A stretch of 36,061 nucleotides of DNA from Candidatus Omnitrophota bacterium (GCA_028699255.1 JAQVUX010000001.1:188787-224847); one strand, 5' to 3'; positions 1 to 9,031 are shown, counted from the first letter of the stretch. Program-made: numbers and translations. The notes: a model not told the origin generated them from the sequence alone.

Positions 1-182
1 GCGCCGGTCGTATCGACCGAGCATTTCATTATTTTACAGATGCTGTGCCTTACCGATTTCAGATCCTGTGTAAGCGGCCGGGAATTCAGGACAAAACGCG
101 TTATCTCTTCGCAAACCCTCAAGCCCTCACGGGATCTGTTAAGATTGGCGTCGATTATGCGATATATTTCTTTCTTTATCAT
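1..182 (-). CDS. Thiamine-phosphate synthase-type protein, N-terminal (ThiD2-like) part, truncated by window edge
   Basis: This minus-strand reading frame starts at the ATG at 182-180 and runs open off the left end of the window, so only about 60 residues are visible. They begin MIKKEIYRIIDANLNRSREG and continue with LRVCEEITRFVL. The pattern 'R(I/L)(I/L)DAN.NR..EGLRV.E...RF.L' is the hallmark of the N-terminal ThiD2-type domain that precedes the ThiE thiamine-phosphate synthase domain in cyanobacterial and related enzymes. The start ATG overlaps the stop of the upstream heptose adenylyltransferase gene (ATGA), so the two are translationally coupled. The catalytic ThiE domain itself is outside the window. 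A free-standing ThiD2-like protein is the alternative. Confidence 0.75.
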   Translation of the reverse strand, partial: MIKKEIYRIIDANLNRSREGLRVCEEITRFVLNSRPLTQDLKSVRHSICKIMKCSVDTTG

Positions 183-652
183 TTAGCCTTCATTCGCTCG
201 ACTATGGATGTCGTAGAATACCCCTTCACGAATGGTATCGTCGTCACCCTGCCGCCGTAGGAACTTACAAAATCAGCGCCTACTATTTCTTTAATCTTCC
301 AGTCGCCACCCTTGACCAGGATATCGGGCTTTATCTTTTTTATAAGATTCCCCGGCGTATCGTCTCCAAAGATTACGATATAATCCACGAACGACAATGC
401 GGATAAAATCAGCGCGCGGTCTTTTTCTTTATTGATAGGCCGGCCTTTACCTTTCAAGCGTCTCACGGAGCTGTCGCTATTCAATCCTATAACAAGAATA
501 TCGCCCAGATCCCGCGCCCTGGAAAGATAATCGACATGTCCGACATGGATAATATCAAAACAGCCGTTTGTAAAAACTATTTTTTTGTCACGACGTCTCA
601 GTCGGGATACGATCCCGCCGATAGCGGACAGACTCTTCAGCTTACTCTTCAT
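179..652 (-). CDS. rfaE2: D-glycero-beta-D-manno-heptose 1-phosphate adenylyltransferase (RfaE/HldE domain II)
   Basis: This 157-aa protein would transfer AMP from ATP to heptose 1-phosphate to make ADP-heptose, the cytoplasmic precursor of the LPS inner core. It is a single-domain cytidylyltransferase-fold enzyme. The segment VFTNGCFDIIHVGHVDYL holds the HxGH nucleotide-binding motif (HVGH, residues 36-39), and YSTTSI near the C-terminus matches the family's conserved end. The length fits the stand-alone second domain of HldE; the kinase domain is not fused. The start ATG overlaps the gmhA stop by four bases (ATGA), so it is coupled to the preceding enzyme of the same pathway. HldE kinase domain I and GmhB are not in this window. 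Confidence 0.93.
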   Translation of the reverse strand: MKSKLKSLSAIGGIVSRLRRRDKKIVFTNGCFDIIHVGHVDYLSRARDLGDILVIGLNSDSSVRRLKGKGRPINKEKDRALILSALSFVDYIVIFGDDTPGNLIKKIKPDILVKGGDWKIKEIVGADFVSSYGGRVTTIPFVKGYSTTSIVERMKAK

Positions 653-1218
653 TTACAAAGCTCCGCTTCAACCAACTCACATATTATATGCCCTGCCAGA
701 ATATGCGACTCCTGGATCCTGGGCGTATCTTTTGAATTAACGGAAATGATGACGTCGCATATCTGTTTCATTGCGCCGCCGGTCGCGCCGGTAAAACCTA
801 TGGTCTTAAGCCCCATCTCTTTGGCCTTCTGGAGCGCCGCGACAACATTCTTTGAATCGCCGCTCGTCGAAAGCCCCACAGCGACATCGCCTTCCTTGCC
901 GAGCGCCTCGATCTGGCGAACGAAAACCGCTTCGTAACCGTAATCGTTGGCCAGGGCCGTGAGCGTAGACGTGTTGGTCGTAAGCGCAATGGCCGCCAGG
1001 CCGCGACGCTCCTTCTTGAACCTGCCAACCAGCTCCGCGACTATGTGCTGGCTATCGGCCGCGCTCCCACCGTTACCAAAAACAAGCGCCTTGCCGCCCA
1101 TCCTGAGCGAACTTATTATGAGCCTGGCCGTCTTTTCGATATTCTCAACCTGTTTTGAATGCAGGTCTTCCTGCGCCTCGATCGATTGCTCTATTCTCGC
1201 TTTTATTGTGCTTTTCAT
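649..1218 (-). CDS. gmhA: Sedoheptulose-7-phosphate isomerase (phosphoheptose isomerase)
   Basis: A 189-aa SIS-domain protein that would convert sedoheptulose 7-phosphate to D-glycero-D-manno-heptose 7-phosphate, the first step of ADP-heptose synthesis. The phosphate-binding signature GNGGSAADSQH lies near residues 49-59, followed by a second phosphosugar loop, STSGDSKNV, and the family motif TPRIQESHI with the active-site Glu and His. The length matches GmhA. It starts three bases after the phosphofructokinase stop and overlaps the adenylyltransferase gene downstream, so the order pfk-gmhA-rfaE2 puts sugar-phosphate supply and heptose activation in one transcript. The presence of this pathway argues for an LPS-bearing outer membrane. 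Confidence 0.95.
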   Translation of the reverse strand: MKSTIKARIEQSIEAQEDLHSKQVENIEKTARLIISSLRMGGKALVFGNGGSAADSQHIVAELVGRFKKERRGLAAIALTTNTSTLTALANDYGYEAVFVRQIEALGKEGDVAVGLSTSGDSKNVVAALQKAKEMGLKTIGFTGATGGAMKQICDVIISVNSKDTPRIQESHILAGHIICELVEAELCK

Positions 1219-1221
1219 TTT

Positions 1222-2256
1222 TTATCCAAAGAATGTCGATGCCATATCGTAGAACTTCGTATCAACGGTCTTGAGAGTGCCAACCGCATCGTCCAACGGA
1301 ACTTCGCGTATCTCTGTTCCCGCGAGGCTCGCCATATAACCGAACTTCTTCGCCAGCACCAGTTCCATCGCTTTCACGCCGAACCTCGTGCCGAGCACGC
1401 GATCGAACGCGGTAGGCGATCCGCCCCTCTGTATGTGCCCGAGAACCGTTACGCGCGTCTCGAATTTCGTCCTCTTCTCGACTTCCTCAGCCAGCATCTC
1501 GCCGATACCGCCAAGCCGAACATGGCCGAACGCGTCGAGACTCCTCTCTTTGGTCACAACCTGACCGGCCTTGAACTCCGCACCTTCCGCTACAACCACT
1601 ATCGAGAACTGCTTACCACGGCTGTGGCGCTGTTTTAACAGCGCGCAAACCTCGTCGAGATCTATCGGACGCTCAGGGATCAATATGACATCCGCGCCTG
1701 CCGCGAGCCCGGAATGGATCGCTATCCATCCCGCGTGCCTGCCCATAACCTCAACGACCATTATCCTGTGATGACTTTCGGCGGTGGTATGAAGGCGGTC
1801 GATCGCTTCCATCGCCACGTTGACAGCCGTGTCGAAACCGAATGTATAGTCTGTAGCGTTCAGGTCGTTATCGATCGTCTTGGGAACCCCTACAACGTTT
1901 AAGCCCTTACCCTCTTTACAAAGTTTATTAGCAACCCCTAATGTGTCTTCGCCGCCTATCGCTATCAGCGCATCCAGCTTCAGTTTTTTATATGTCTCGG
2001 CGACCTTGGCAACATCGCCCGGATTTTTGTACGGATTCGTCCTGGATGTTCCTAATATCGTACCGCCTCTCGGCAATATCCCGGCGATGGCGTTCAAGTC
2101 CAGATCCATAGTATCGGCCTGAACCAGGCCTTTCCATCCGTTTTTAATACCGATAACTTTTACGTTATTCTGCAACGCTTTTCTGACAATACCTCTTATA
2201 ACCGCGTTCAATCCCGGGCAATCGCCCCCACCCGTCAAAACCCCTATCCTTTCCAT
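1222..2256 (-). CDS. pfkA: 6-phosphofructokinase, PPi-type active-site signature
   Basis: This 344-aa PFKA-family enzyme phosphorylates fructose 6-phosphate. The open frame extends further upstream, but the ATG at 2256 is chosen because the family N-terminus (MERIGVLTGGGDCPG) begins there and AAGGAAAGGG lies just upstream. Key sites are GGEDT at residues 101-105, PKTIDND at 125-131 (proton-transfer Asp129) and MGR at 171-173. Asp104 and the Lys of PKTIDND are the pair associated with pyrophosphate-dependent PFKs; ATP-dependent enzymes usually have Gly at both places. The overall sequence resembles the actinobacterial group, which includes both ATP and PPi users, so the phosphoryl donor is an inference. 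It follows amaP by 25 bases. Confidence 0.93.
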   Translation of the reverse strand: MERIGVLTGGGDCPGLNAVIRGIVRKALQNNVKVIGIKNGWKGLVQADTMDLDLNAIAGILPRGGTILGTSRTNPYKNPGDVAKVAETYKKLKLDALIAIGGEDTLGVANKLCKEGKGLNVVGVPKTIDNDLNATDYTFGFDTAVNVAMEAIDRLHTTAESHHRIMVVEVMGRHAGWIAIHSGLAAGADVILIPERPIDLDEVCALLKQRHSRGKQFSIVVVAEGAEFKAGQVVTKERSLDAFGHVRLGGIGEMLAEEVEKRTKFETRVTVLGHIQRGGSPTAFDRVLGTRFGVKAMELVLAKKFGYMASLAGTEIREVPLDDAVGTLKTVDTKFYDMASTFFG

Positions 2257-2281
2257 CTTCTCTACCCTTTCCTTTTTTAAA

Positions 2282-2887
2282 TTAGTAATTTCCGTACTCG
2301 ATACTGCCCCTGAACTGCGGAGGCTTCTCATCCTTACCCGGCCTCTTCGGCGGTTCTTCTTTATGCACTATCTTTACTATGTGCACCCTGATATTTATCG
2401 GCTCGTCAACACCCAGCATCTCCTGCACGCGCGTCTTCACGATATTCTGTATCTTCTCCGTCATCTCAGGAATATTCACGTCGGAATACAGGGTTATCCG
2501 GTTTATAATCAATATCCCTTTCTTGCTTGCTTTAACGCTGGGCCTGAGTTCTTTTACCTCCGGGAGCTGTTTTAACGACCTCTTTATGAAATCCTCGATG
2601 GCGCTTAAGGATATCGTCACCTGGCCGTCCGGATTTTCAAACGCTATCGTCTTTTCTCTCTGTATCTTGCCCAGAGTCAGTTGTACCACCAGAATGCTGA
2701 TGAATATCAGTATTATACCCGTAAGTCCGAGTATCAGCCGCATATTGGCTGTCGCGTATAAAGCGATAACGCTGTCTACTATCGTATCCTGTGGAAGAAG
2801 ATTCAGCGACATGGCGATGAACAGCCCTCCTAAAAATAGAAAAACTATTGTGTAGAAAAATAAGGTCAATCCGCTTACTATTTTCAT
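2282..2887 (-). CDS. amaP: AmaP-like alkaline shock response membrane anchor protein
   Basis: A 201-aa membrane protein with two hydrophobic segments, roughly residues 5-27 and 50-72, followed by a cytoplasmic domain (about 85-180) resembling the Asp23 fold, and a basic, Pro-rich tail. This matches AmaP, which tethers Asp23 to the membrane in Firmicutes. Its gene overlaps the asp23-like gene by four bases (ATGA), supporting the pairing. The role here is inferred: envelope stress, or membrane localisation of the Asp23-like partner. The coupling is otherwise familiar mainly from monoderm bacteria. Confidence 0.8.
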   Translation of the reverse strand: MKIVSGLTLFFYTIVFLFLGGLFIAMSLNLLPQDTIVDSVIALYATANMRLILGLTGIILIFISILVVQLTLGKIQREKTIAFENPDGQVTISLSAIEDFIKRSLKQLPEVKELRPSVKASKKGILIINRITLYSDVNIPEMTEKIQNIVKTRVQEMLGVDEPINIRVHIVKIVHKEEPPKRPGKDEKPPQFRGSIEYGNY

Positions 2888-3279
2888 GGTCTCCTCTCCT
2901 TCTCTATCGGGGTATGCGGCCGCACGCCTTCGACTACGATGTCAACTTCCGACGGGACGAGCCCCGCCATCTTTTCAACGGCTCTTTTAACGTTCTCCTG
3001 CACCTCGTCCGCCACCCTTGGTATGTCCACACCGTATTCCACAACGATAAATACCGTAAGGCTTATCTCGCCGTCCTTCATCGATATCCTTACGCCCCGC
3101 GAAGAGAATCTGTTCAGAAGCGAATCGATAAACGCTTTCGGCGTACCGCCGCCCATCCTGCAAACCCCCCTGACCTCCATCGCGGCAACTGAAGCAATGG
3201 CGGAGATCGCTTCATTGGATATTCTTACTACGCCCAGCTCGGTCGATCTGTCTCTGTGTGTCTCGTCATTTTTTGGCAT
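2884..3279 (-). CDS. Asp23/Gls24 family envelope stress protein
   Basis: A 131-aa soluble protein of the Asp23 (DUF322) family. The typical start of the domain, LGVVRISNEAISAIASVAAM, is followed by the family signature EVRGV and by FIVVEYGVDIPRVADEVQEN. The family is linked to alkaline or cell-wall stress and to a location at the membrane through AmaP; the biochemical activity is unknown. It begins 11 bases after accC and overlaps amaP. In Firmicutes an asp23-type gene also lies next to accB-accC, so this neighbourhood is conserved. Confidence 0.9.
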   Translation of the reverse strand: MPKNDETHRDRSTELGVVRISNEAISAIASVAAMEVRGVCRMGGGTPKAFIDSLLNRFSSRGVRISMKDGEISLTVFIVVEYGVDIPRVADEVQENVKRAVEKMAGLVPSEVDIVVEGVRPHTPIEKERRP

Positions 3280-3290
3280 ACATACCTCTC

Positions 3291-4640
3291 TTACTCGCCT
3301 TTTTCAAAAAGCCGCTCGACAAAATCAGTCGAGAATTTACCGCGCAGAAACGCGGGATTACTCATAACTCTCCTGTGAAAAGGTATGGTAGTCTTTATCG
3401 GCTCAACAACAAACTCATCAAGCGCCCGCTTGCATATATTAATAGCGTCGGTCCTGTCCTTCCCGTGAACTATGAGCTTACCGACCATCGAATCGTAGAA
3501 CGGCGGTATGTCGTATCCGCTATAGACGTGAGTATCAAGCCTGACGCCGCGTCCGCCGGGCAGATGTAATGTGGTTATCTTCCCGGGCGAAGGCATAAAA
3601 TCGTTATCCGGATCCTCCGCGTTTATCCTGCACTCGATGGCGCTACCCGTAAACTTAATATCTTCCTGTTTGTATTTGATCTTCTCGCCCGCGGCGATCC
3701 TTATCTGTTCTTTGATAAGATCTATGCCGGTAACCGCTTCGGTTATGGGATGCTCAACCTGTATACGCGTATTCATCTCCATAAAATAGAACGAATGGTC
3801 TTCGTCGAGCAAAAACTCTACCGTGCCGGCATTCACGTATCCTATCGATTTCGCGCACTTCACGGCCGCTTCGCCCATCTTTTTCCGCAATTTGGCGTCC
3901 AGCACCGGCGAGGGGGTCTCCTCGATGAGTTTTTGATGACGTCTCTGTATTGTGCAATCCCTCTCGCCCAGATGCACTACATGACCCGAGGCGTCGCCTA
4001 AGATCTGCATCTCTATATGCCGGGGACGCTCTATATACTTTTCGATGTACACGTCCGGGTTGCCGAATGCGGCTTCCGCCTCGCGTTGAGCCGTAAGCAG
4101 AGCGCTCACGAGCCGAACATCGTTATGGCATATGCGCATCCCTTTGCCGCCGCCACCGGCCGCGGCCTTTACGATAACCGGGTACTTCATCTCCTTGGCT
4201 ATTTTGAGAGCATCCTCTTTAGTTTTTACTATAGTCTTACTACCGGGTATTATAGGCACGCCGGCTTTTCTGGCTGAGTCTTTGGCGGCCATCTTGTCAC
4301 CCATCTTTCGTATATTATCCGGGGTCGGCCCGATAAATTTGACCTTGCACGATTCGCATATTTCGGCAAAATGCGCATCCTCAGCGAGAAATCCGTATCC
4401 GGGATGTATGGCCTCGACGTCGGTTATCTCGGCGGCGGAAATGATGCTCGGTATATTCAGGTAACTCGAAGAGCTCGCGGCGGAGCCTATGCATATGGCC
4501 TCGTCGGCGTATTTCACATGGAGAGAGCTTATGTCGGGTTGTGAATATACCGCGACAGTACGTATACCCATCTCCTTACAGGCCCTGATAATACGTAACG
4601 CCACCTCACCCCTGTTAGCTATCAATATTTTTGTAAACAT
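3291..4640 (-). CDS. accC: Acetyl-CoA carboxylase, biotin carboxylase subunit
   Basis: A 449-aa ATP-grasp enzyme that carboxylates the biotin of BCCP with bicarbonate and ATP, the first half of malonyl-CoA synthesis. It has the full length and order of domains: N-terminal [20 protein letters not shown], the glycine-rich ATP loop [14 protein letters not shown], the segment [11 protein letters not shown], and the catalytic [18 protein letters not shown]. The gene follows accB by 28 bases, the usual accB-accC order. The carboxyltransferase genes accA and accD are not in the window. Confidence 0.97.
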   Translation of the reverse strand: MFTKILIANRGEVALRIIRACKEMGIRTVAVYSQPDISSLHVKYADEAICIGSAASSSSYLNIPSIISAAEITDVEAIHPGYGFLAEDAHFAEICESCKVKFIGPTPDNIRKMGDKMAAKDSARKAGVPIIPGSKTIVKTKEDALKIAKEMKYPVIVKAAAGGGGKGMRICHNDVRLVSALLTAQREAEAAFGNPDVYIEKYIERPRHIEMQILGDASGHVVHLGERDCTIQRRHQKLIEETPSPVLDAKLRKKMGEAAVKCAKSIGYVNAGTVEFLLDEDHSFYFMEMNTRIQVEHPITEAVTGIDLIKEQIRIAAGEKIKYKQEDIKFTGSAIECRINAEDPDNDFMPSPGKITTLHLPGGRGVRLDTHVYSGYDIPPFYDSMVGKLIVHGKDRTDAINICKRALDEFVVEPIKTTIPFHRRVMSNPAFLRGKFSTDFVERLFEKGE

Positions 4641-4668
4641 TCAAACTCCTATGGCTATTTTAAACTTT

Positions 4669-5118
4669 TCAAGCCGGCTCTATCACGAAAAGCACCTGCG
4701 CAAATTCAACCGGCTCGGCGTTATCAGCCTGTATCTCTACGATTTTACCCTTAACTTCGGATTTTATCTCATTCATAAGTTTCATCGCCTCGATGATACA
4801 TATCACCTGGCCCGGGCCTATCACATCACCGACATTAACATACGCCGCGGCTTCCGGCGAAGGTGAACGATAGAACGTACCTACCATCGGCGCCTTTATC
4901 TCCACAATATTTCTCTTCTCCGCTTTTTCCGGCGGCGGCACCGTCGGTTTGCCACCCTGCGAGGGGTGATGGGGCATCACATATTCCACGGCTTTTTCGT
5001 AAGCGCCGCTGGAACCTTTCTTAAGCCGGATACGAACACCATCTTTCTCCACTTCGAGTTCGGTCAAACCGTTCTCGTTCATAAGGCTAATCATGTCTTT
5101 TATTTCTTTAATATACAT
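4669..5118 (-). CDS. accB: Biotin carboxyl carrier protein of acetyl-CoA carboxylase
   Basis: A 149-aa BCCP. The N-terminal helix region MYIKEIKDMISLMNENGLTE is typical of AccB. A Pro/Lys-rich linker (about residues 50-72) leads to the biotinyl domain, with the biotinylation motif EAMKLMNEI (Lys113) and the AccB-specific 'thumb' beginning at APMVGTFYRSPSPEA. It carries carboxybiotin between AccC and the carboxyltransferase. It lies 28 bases from pepQ; in many Firmicutes efp sits at this junction, but here efp is elsewhere in the window. Confidence 0.97.
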   Translation of the reverse strand: MYIKEIKDMISLMNENGLTELEVEKDGVRIRLKKGSSGAYEKAVEYVMPHHPSQGGKPTVPPPEKAEKRNIVEIKAPMVGTFYRSPSPEAAAYVNVGDVIGPGQVICIIEAMKLMNEIKSEVKGKIVEIQADNAEPVEFAQVLFVIEPA

Positions 5119-5146
5119 CCTTTTTCCTCCGCGTTAATTCCAATTA

Positions 5147-6202
5147 CTACCTGGACAAGACCTCACATCCTTTTTCCGTAACAAGGACCATATCCTCTAT
5201 CCTTACCCCACCCAATCCCGGCATATAAATAGCCGGCTCGATCGTAAAAACCATACCCGGCCTGGCAGTCTCAGAGCTCAACGATGAAACCGACGGAGCT
5301 TCGTGTACTTCCATGCCTACTCCATGCCCGAGCGCATGGCCGAAATATTTACCGTAACCTTCTCCGGCGATGTCAGTCCTGGCCGCGGCGTCTATGTCTG
5401 CAAGCTTTGCCCCCGGCCGCACGGCTTTTATTGCAGATACCTGCGCAGTCTGTACCACATCCGCTATCTTCGCGATCCTGCTATTGAGCTTACCCGTCAC
5501 GACCATGCGCGTAAGATCCGAGTTATAACCCGCGAGAGAGCACCCGAGATCGATCATCACGAGATCGTTACGCGATATCTTGCGGGGTGTCGGTAGCGCA
5601 TGCGGCATTGAGGAATTCGCGCCCGCGGCCACTATGGGCGAAAAATTCGACTTAGCGCCCGCGCCCAGGTACATCATCTCGATCTTCCTGGCTATGAACT
5701 CTTCACTGACCCCGGGCTTCACAAGACGCCGGATACGCGCTAAAACACTCTTAGTAAGCCGTAGCGACTCTTTAATGAGCTGAATCTCCCGGCTGTCTTT
5801 TATGATCCGCAAGCCCTCGACTAAGCCGGTCGTCGGGACGAGAACACTCCCCGCAACAATCTTCTTTAAACGCACCACGACCGAGTAAGGCAGGTTCGTC
5901 GACTCAAAACCTATACGATTCAACTTGTGCTCGGAAGCGATCTCACGTATTACCTCATAAAGCGTCTTCCCGGCCAGTATAACCTCAAACCCTTTCACGG
6001 TTTTTTTCACATGCTCTACATACCGCGAATCGGTTATAAAAAAGCTCTTACCCCGCGTAACCAGTATGACGGCGTCATGCCCGTCAAAACCGCTCACATA
6101 CGAAACATTCACATCCCTCGCAATCAAAAACGCGTCAAGCTGTACGTCGCAAAGCCTTTGTTTTAAAAGAGCGATTCGTTTTGCAAAAACCTTACTTATC
6201 AT
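5147..6202 (-). CDS. pepQ: M24 family Xaa-Pro aminopeptidase/dipeptidase
   Basis: A 351-aa two-domain metallopeptidase that releases N-terminal residues next to proline. An N-terminal creatinase-like domain (about residues 1-130) precedes the pita-bread catalytic domain. The metal ligands are visible in [17 protein letters not shown] (the two Asp), [16 protein letters not shown] (His), [11 protein letters not shown] (Glu) and [10 protein letters not shown] (Glu). Its first 11 bases overlap the end of aroQ. The order aroQ-pepQ-accB-accC-asp23 is a known conserved cluster, although its functional logic is unclear. PepQ versus PepP specificity cannot be fixed from sequence. Confidence 0.93.
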   Translation of the reverse strand: MISKVFAKRIALLKQRLCDVQLDAFLIARDVNVSYVSGFDGHDAVILVTRGKSFFITDSRYVEHVKKTVKGFEVILAGKTLYEVIREIASEHKLNRIGFESTNLPYSVVVRLKKIVAGSVLVPTTGLVEGLRIIKDSREIQLIKESLRLTKSVLARIRRLVKPGVSEEFIARKIEMMYLGAGAKSNFSPIVAAGANSSMPHALPTPRKISRNDLVMIDLGCSLAGYNSDLTRMVVTGKLNSRIAKIADVVQTAQVSAIKAVRPGAKLADIDAAARTDIAGEGYGKYFGHALGHGVGMEVHEAPSVSSLSSETARPGMVFTIEPAIYMPGLGGVRIEDMVLVTEKGCEVLSR

Positions 6203-6635
6203 CGTCTATCAGTCCAATCGCCGCTGTAAGCCCCAGAAGGTAACTTGCCTTACCAAAACCGCATACCTGCCCCTTAGCAACGGGCGCTATGAGCGAGGTA
6301 TGCCTAAACTCTTCACGTCCGTATATATTTGAAAGGTGCACCTCAACCGTAGGTATTTTGACAGCGGCCACAGCATCCCGTATCGCTACGCTGGTGTGAG
6401 TATACGCGGCGGGATTTATGAGTATGGCGTCGAATTTTCCCATAGCGTGTCCTATCGCATCGACTATATCGCCCTCGTGGTTGGACTGTATTATTTCGAG
6501 GGACACCTTCCTTGACGATGCCGCTTCCTTGAGCGCCTTATTTATCTCATCTATCGTAACGCTACCGTAAACATTGACCTCCCGGGCTCCTAAAAGATCG
6601 AGATTCGGCCCATGTATCACCAGTATCTTACGCAT
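6192..6635 (-). CDS. aroQ: 3-dehydroquinate dehydratase, type II
   Basis: A 147-aa shikimate-pathway enzyme that dehydrates 3-dehydroquinate to 3-dehydroshikimate; the type II enzymes are small dodecameric proteins. It starts with the family signature [20 protein letters not shown], with Arg18 and the catalytic Tyr23. [15 protein letters not shown] (Asn74, His80) and [16 protein letters not shown] (His100, Arg111) complete the site. The length is normal. It is 16 bases downstream of a small Trm112-like gene and overlaps pepQ. Confidence 0.97.
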   Translation of the reverse strand: MRKILVIHGPNLDLLGAREVNVYGSVTIDEINKALKEAASSRKVSLEIIQSNHEGDIVDAIGHAMGKFDAILINPAAYTHTSVAIRDAVAAVKIPTVEVHLSNIYGREEFRHTSLIAPVAKGQVCGFGKASYLLGLTAAIGLIDDDK

Positions 6636-6651
6636 GCCTTTAACCTTTCGT

Positions 6652-6813
6652 TTAAGATATATCTTCCGCTTCCTCGATAAGCATCACGGGGATGCCATCC
6701 TTTACGGGATACGCCTTTTTACATTTCGCGCAAATTATCTTATCGCCCTTCAGTTCCACGCCGCTTTTGCAAGCCGGACAGGCAAGTATATCCATAAGCT
6801 CTTTATCTATCAT
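6652..6813 (-). CDS. Small Trm112/UPF0434-like zinc-ribbon protein
   Basis: A 53-aa protein beginning [18 protein letters not shown]. It has the LACPxCK start and a second [20 protein letters not shown] block, which together define the Trm112/UPF0434 (YcaR) family. Four cysteines (12, 15, 28, 31) should bind one zinc ion. Eukaryotic and archaeal Trm112 activates methyltransferases; the role of bacterial members is unclear. The start ATG overlaps the stop of the upstream flippase-like gene (ATGA), and the stop lies 16 bases before aroQ, so it belongs to this operon. Confidence 0.88.
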   Translation of the reverse strand: MIDKELMDILACPACKSGVELKGDKIICAKCKKAYPVKDGIPVMLIEEAEDIS

Positions 6814-7808
6814 GCCGCTTCAACCTCCTCGTCCTCTTTTTCGATCTTTTCGATATCTCCCCATTTCATCTTGAATTGGGGGCTGAAGGCATAGATAAGG
6901 CCGCCGGCAACGCTTACAACGAGAAGCATCATGAACCAAAGTATACCAACAGCAAACGCACTCTCTTTGCCGATGACCGGGCCTAAGAGCATTACCGTCG
7001 AGCCTTCCCTGACACCGAGGCCATTTATCGACGGCAACAGACTGATCGCGCAAATTATCGGCATCCGTAACAGTATGTCGAGCGGAGGTATTATCGCGCC
7101 TATGCTGGCCGCTATTACCCCTATGCTCACGAAAAACAACGCCTGACTTACCACGGATATGATAAGCGCTTTCCACAGCATACCCGAATGTTTTTTGTAA
7201 GAATGGATCGCGTTATAAATCCGTCTCAATTTATCTTCCATCGGCTTGATAAAAAATAACAAGACGGAAAATTTCTTCGCAAAATTTTTATTCATACTAA
7301 AAACTATGGCAAGGAGCGAGCAGAGAGTTATTGCGTATATCATGCACTTTACATTCACATCTATGAATTGATTCTTCACGAATAATAATGCCGCCGCGGC
7401 CATAAATATCATAGTTATCAGGCCAATGACTCTGTCAATAAATATAGAAGTGAAGGAACCGAGCTTTTCAGCGCTCTTTTTGGAAAGATAGTACGCTTTA
7501 GCAACATCCCCGCCTATCGAGGTGGGTAAGAAATTATTAAAGAAGTATCCTATGAAGGTTAATGAAAATGCCTCGGCGAATGTTACGGTTGTTCCCGATT
7601 GGGCATTGATTATAAGCACCATGCGAAAAGAAGCGAAACCCATAGCCAGCACAAATGCCGCAATAGCCAGTATCAGGAGGAGTGGCTGGGAACCTTTTAT
7701 CGCGCTCCATATTTCGTCGTACTTACCCCTCATAATATATAATAATAGTACTATAAGGCCGACGCTTATGAATGTCCTCAACGCTATGGAAATAATGCGT
7801 TTTTTCAT
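6810..7808 (-). CDS. Flippase-like integral membrane protein (lysylphosphatidylglycerol synthase TM / UPF0104 family)
   Basis: A 332-aa polytopic membrane protein with about eight hydrophobic segments. Family motifs are FLPTSIGGDVAKAYYLSKK, a DRVIGL segment and the late INGLGVREG loop. They match the LPG_synthase_TM family, related to the transmembrane half of MprF and to glycosyltransferase-associated putative flippases. There is no catalytic LPG synthase domain, so a transport or flipping role for a lipid or lipid-linked sugar is more likely than aminoacylation (inference). The C-terminus is a short acidic tail. It starts 45 bases after rmuC with no clear Shine-Dalgarno, and overlaps the Trm112-like gene. 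Confidence 0.87.
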   Translation of the reverse strand: MKKRIISIALRTFISVGLIVLLLYIMRGKYDEIWSAIKGSQPLLLILAIAAFVLAMGFASFRMVLIINAQSGTTVTFAEAFSLTFIGYFFNNFLPTSIGGDVAKAYYLSKKSAEKLGSFTSIFIDRVIGLITMIFMAAAALLFVKNQFIDVNVKCMIYAITLCSLLAIVFSMNKNFAKKFSVLLFFIKPMEDKLRRIYNAIHSYKKHSGMLWKALIISVVSQALFFVSIGVIAASIGAIIPPLDILLRMPIICAISLLPSINGLGVREGSTVMLLGPVIGKESAFAVGILWFMMLLVVSVAGGLIYAFSPQFKMKWGDIEKIEKEDEEVEAA

Positions 7809-7853
7809 AGGAATAGTAATTTAACACAAGGCAGGTTATAAGTAAAGCGGAAA

Positions 7854-9029
7854 TTACCTGGATTCTTCCAATGCCTCGAGCTGGTCGAGCTCGCCTTCTA
7901 TGACATTCGCCTCAGGGATGCCCTTCTGGCGCCTTAAATCCTCTATCTTCCTGATTGGGCGGTCGAGCTTAGTACGCCTGGTGGAGGTGAGAGTATCATA
8001 CTCATCCTGCACCGCTTTTATTTTGTCGCCCAGTTTGTCGAATGAAGTTATGAAGGCATCCCACTGCTTATTAAACGCGCCCAGGAGCGACAGTATCTGG
8101 GACGCCGTCTTCTCAAGATTGAAATTATCCACCGCCTGTCGTATGACAGCCAGGATCGCGTAAAGAGTAAGCGGCGAACATACAATGACCTTGGACCTTA
8201 ACGCATCATCAAGAAGTGACCGGTCATTCTCGTTTATAAAGGCATAGGCTTGCTCATTTGGGATGAACACGATGACATAATCGAGCGTCTTCTCTTCCGG
8301 ATTTATGTAATCCCGGCTTGTAACCTCTTTAATCCTCGTCCTGGCATCGCGTAGGAACTGATCCCGGAAACGCTGTCTTTCCGTATCATTCTCCACTTCG
8401 AGGTAGCGCAGATATCCATTCAGCGGAAATTTTACGTCCATATTAACTTTAAGCCCCTGCGGTAGCAGGAATGTATAATCAGGCCGCGTATTTACCGTAC
8501 TCTGAGCCTTCTCTTTCAGGTAATTGATCCCCTCGATAAAGCCCGCCAGCCGCAATATGTCTTCGGCTATACGCCCGCCCCACTGCCCGCGTGAAGCGGT
8601 GCCGGTCAAGGCACTGCGCAACTGCGTAGTAACGTCTCTCAGCTCACCGGTTTGTTGGGCGGTAACTTTCAGCTGATTGGAGAGTTCACCAAACTTCATC
8701 TCTCTGTCTTTTTCGAAATCCGAAACGATCCGCTGTACATTCTGCAGTTCCTGCTTCATCGCATCGAGGGTCTGGTCTATAAACTTTTTCTTACCTTCAA
8801 GATCCTTCTCGCCCAGATTCATCTGCTTCGACAGGGTTTCGTTCGCTATCTTTAGAAACTCGGTAGTATTTTTCGATAACGCCTCCATGGAAAGCGCGCC
8901 GAAAGATTCCTTCAGATTGGCCATGACAGACTTAGCTTCCTCATCCTTAAGCCCTTTCGACCGGTTAAACCAGCCAAATAGCGCCAAGGCGACTATGCAA
9001 ACGAATACACCTGCTATAAATCCCAACAT
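7854..9029 (-). CDS. rmuC: DNA recombination protein RmuC family
   Basis: A 391-aa protein with an N-terminal membrane anchor (LGFIAGVFVCIVALALFGWF), a long coiled coil (about residues 30-130) and the RmuC domain. That domain is marked by GQWGGRIAEDILRLAGFIEG, RPDYTFLLPQG and the nuclease-like core VNMDVKFPLNGY. RmuC limits inversions at short repeats in E. coli and is predicted to have a PD-(D/E)XK-like fold. The length and order of parts fit the family. It lies two bases after the patatin gene. Confidence 0.93.
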   Translation of the reverse strand: MLGFIAGVFVCIVALALFGWFNRSKGLKDEEAKSVMANLKESFGALSMEALSKNTTEFLKIANETLSKQMNLGEKDLEGKKKFIDQTLDAMKQELQNVQRIVSDFEKDREMKFGELSNQLKVTAQQTGELRDVTTQLRSALTGTASRGQWGGRIAEDILRLAGFIEGINYLKEKAQSTVNTRPDYTFLLPQGLKVNMDVKFPLNGYLRYLEVENDTERQRFRDQFLRDARTRIKEVTSRDYINPEEKTLDYVIVFIPNEQAYAFINENDRSLLDDALRSKVIVCSPLTLYAILAVIRQAVDNFNLEKTASQILSLLGAFNKQWDAFITSFDKLGDKIKAVQDEYDTLTSTRRTKLDRPIRKIEDLRRQKGIPEANVIEGELDQLEALEESR

Positions 9030-9031
9030 TG

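Noticed and set aside
5119-5146. Remnant of efp between pepQ and accB
   Set aside because: The 28 bases are too short and show no EF-P sequence; efp is complete elsewhere in the window.
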